A stretch of 64,000 nt of DNA, from assembly GCA_020055645.1 (NCBI GenBank), contig CM034546.1, forward strand, positions 75,516,001 through 75,580,000. The letters are read 5' to 3'. Position 1 is the first letter of the stretch. Every line of letters begins with the position of its first letter. Shown here piece after piece: positions 62,811-64,000 of this stretch. Made by a program: the position numbers and the translations under genes. Source of the stretch: Tomocerus qinae. Its lineage: Eukaryota > Arthropoda > Collembola > Entomobryomorpha > Tomoceridae. Under the pieces are notes generated by a model that was not told the DNA's origin, made no database searches, and saw only the letters and a program-made list of their open reading frames with translations.

Positions 62811-64000
62811 GATAACATTGCTACAAATATTGGGAAATCAGGCAAAGTCATTGGACATATGCAAGTTGACTTTCATCAATTTTGACATTGTATGACTTTA
62901 CATTCAAAAGTTGTATGGTTATACATTCAAATTCTCGGAAAATTCCAAGTGTGAGTGAAAGCTGTTGGTAAGAGATAACATTGCTACAAATTTTGGGAAG
63001 TCAGGCTTCACATTCAAATTCATTCATACATTCAAATTCACGGGAAATTCCAAGTGCAGGTGAAAGGTGTTGGTCAGCAGCACTGCTACAATTTTTGTGA
63101 AATCAGGCAAAGTGATTGGACATAAGCAAGTGGAATTTTGTCAATTTTGACCTTGCATGACTTTACAATCAAAAGTTGTAAGGTCATACATTCAATCTTT
63201 CGAAAATTCTAAGTGTGAGTGGAAGCTGTTGGTAAGAGATAACATTGCTACAAATTTTGGGAAGTCAGGCAAAGTCATTGGACATATGCAAGTTGAATTT
63301 CATCAATTTTGACATTGTATGACTTTACAATCAAAAAATTGTGTGGTTATACATTTAAAGTCTCGGAAAATTCCAAGTATAGGTGAAAGCTGTTGGTCAG
63401 AGAAAGCACTGCTACAAACTATGTGAAGTCAGGCAAAGTCATTGGATTTATGCCATTTTCACTTCATCAATTTTGATCTTGTATGACTTTACATTCAGAA
63501 GTTGTTTGGTAATGCATTCAAAATCTCGGAAAATTTCAATTGTTGGTGAAAGCTGTTGGTCAGAGATAACATTGCTACAAATTTTGGGAAGTCAGGCAAA
63601 GTCATTGGACTTATGCAAGTTGATTTTCATCAATTTTGACATTGTATGACTTTGAATTCAAAAGTTATATGGTTATACATTCAAATTCTCGGAAAATTCC
63701 AAGTGCAGGTGAAAGCTGTTCGTCAGAGAAAGCACTGCTACAAGTTTTGTGAAATGAAGCAAAGTGATTGGACATAAGCAAGTGAAATATTATCAATTTT
63801 GCCCTTGCATGACTTTACAATCAAAAGTTGTAAGGTCATTTCAATATTCCGCAAATTCTAAGTGTGAGTGAAATGTGTTGGTTAAAGATAACATTGCTAC
63901 AATTTTTGTGAAATCAGGCAGAGTCATTGGACATATGCAAGTTGAATTTCAGCAATTTTGACCATGTATGACTTTACATTCAAAAGTGTTTGGTTATGCA
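62789..64000 (-). repeat. Same satellite of about 163 bp, inverted orientation
   Basis: From 62789 the monomer is read on the other strand: AAAGCTGTTGGTCAGAG, GCAAAGTCATTGGACATA, CATCAATTTTGAC and TCGGAAAATTCCAAGTG are reverse complements of the forward anchors. About seven monomers run to the window end. Near 63009-63030 one monomer has an internal deletion joining GTCAGGC to TTCACATTC. Confidence 0.93.

Overview
The window is a eukaryotic, AT-rich, gene-poor block that looks like constitutive heterochromatin (pericentromeric or similar). It consists almost entirely of four unrelated satellite families plus one decayed LTR retrotransposon. The retroelement belongs to the Ty3/gypsy group, has an env-like third ORF, and has a primer-binding site fitting an animal tRNA-Arg. 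This suggests an arthropod, most likely an insect. Species cannot be named from the sequence, and no host gene is visible.

Layout. (1) 1-39956: about 999 head-to-tail copies of a 40-bp satellite, with a conserved 20-bp core and variable flanks. It carries several nested layers of higher-order repeat (600, about 1040, 2160, about 2519 and about 3400 bp). (2) 39957-40056: an assembly gap of exactly 100 N. (3) 40057-48789: a second, unrelated satellite with monomers of about 316-343 bp, partly organised as trimers of about 1 kb and with a 3241-bp-offset duplication. (4) 48790-about 56.9 kb: a Ty3/gypsy element on the + strand with 5' LTR, tRNA-Arg PBS, a leader with tandem repeats, broken gag, broken protease/linker, a largely intact RT-RNase H-integrase ORF and an intact env-like ORF. 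No 3' LTR is found. (5) About 56.9-57.8 kb: unassigned sequence including a GC-richer block. (6) About 57.8-58.74 kb: about nine copies of a 110-bp repeat. (7) About 58.74-64.0 kb: a satellite of about 163 bp with 647/651-bp higher-order units, which flips orientation at a nearly spacer-free fold-back at 62785.

How the parts relate. The retroelement sits against the 340-bp satellite on its left only. Its right flank is different sequence, so either the 3' LTR and right-hand satellite were deleted or rearranged, or the assembly is chimeric. The element has one premature stop and several frameshifts in gag and the 5' part of pol, while the RT-to-env half is open. It is therefore probably non-autonomous, unless some frameshifts are consensus errors.

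The most distinctive observations are: the 40-kb array with a canonical POU octamer in nearly every monomer and near-invariant monomer length; the satellite strand switch; the missing 3' LTR; the hairpin spanning the LTR/PBS junction; the insulator-like repeated leader; and an expanded protease-RT linker with three 25-residue repeats. All of this comes from reading the sequence. No database search or alignment was run.
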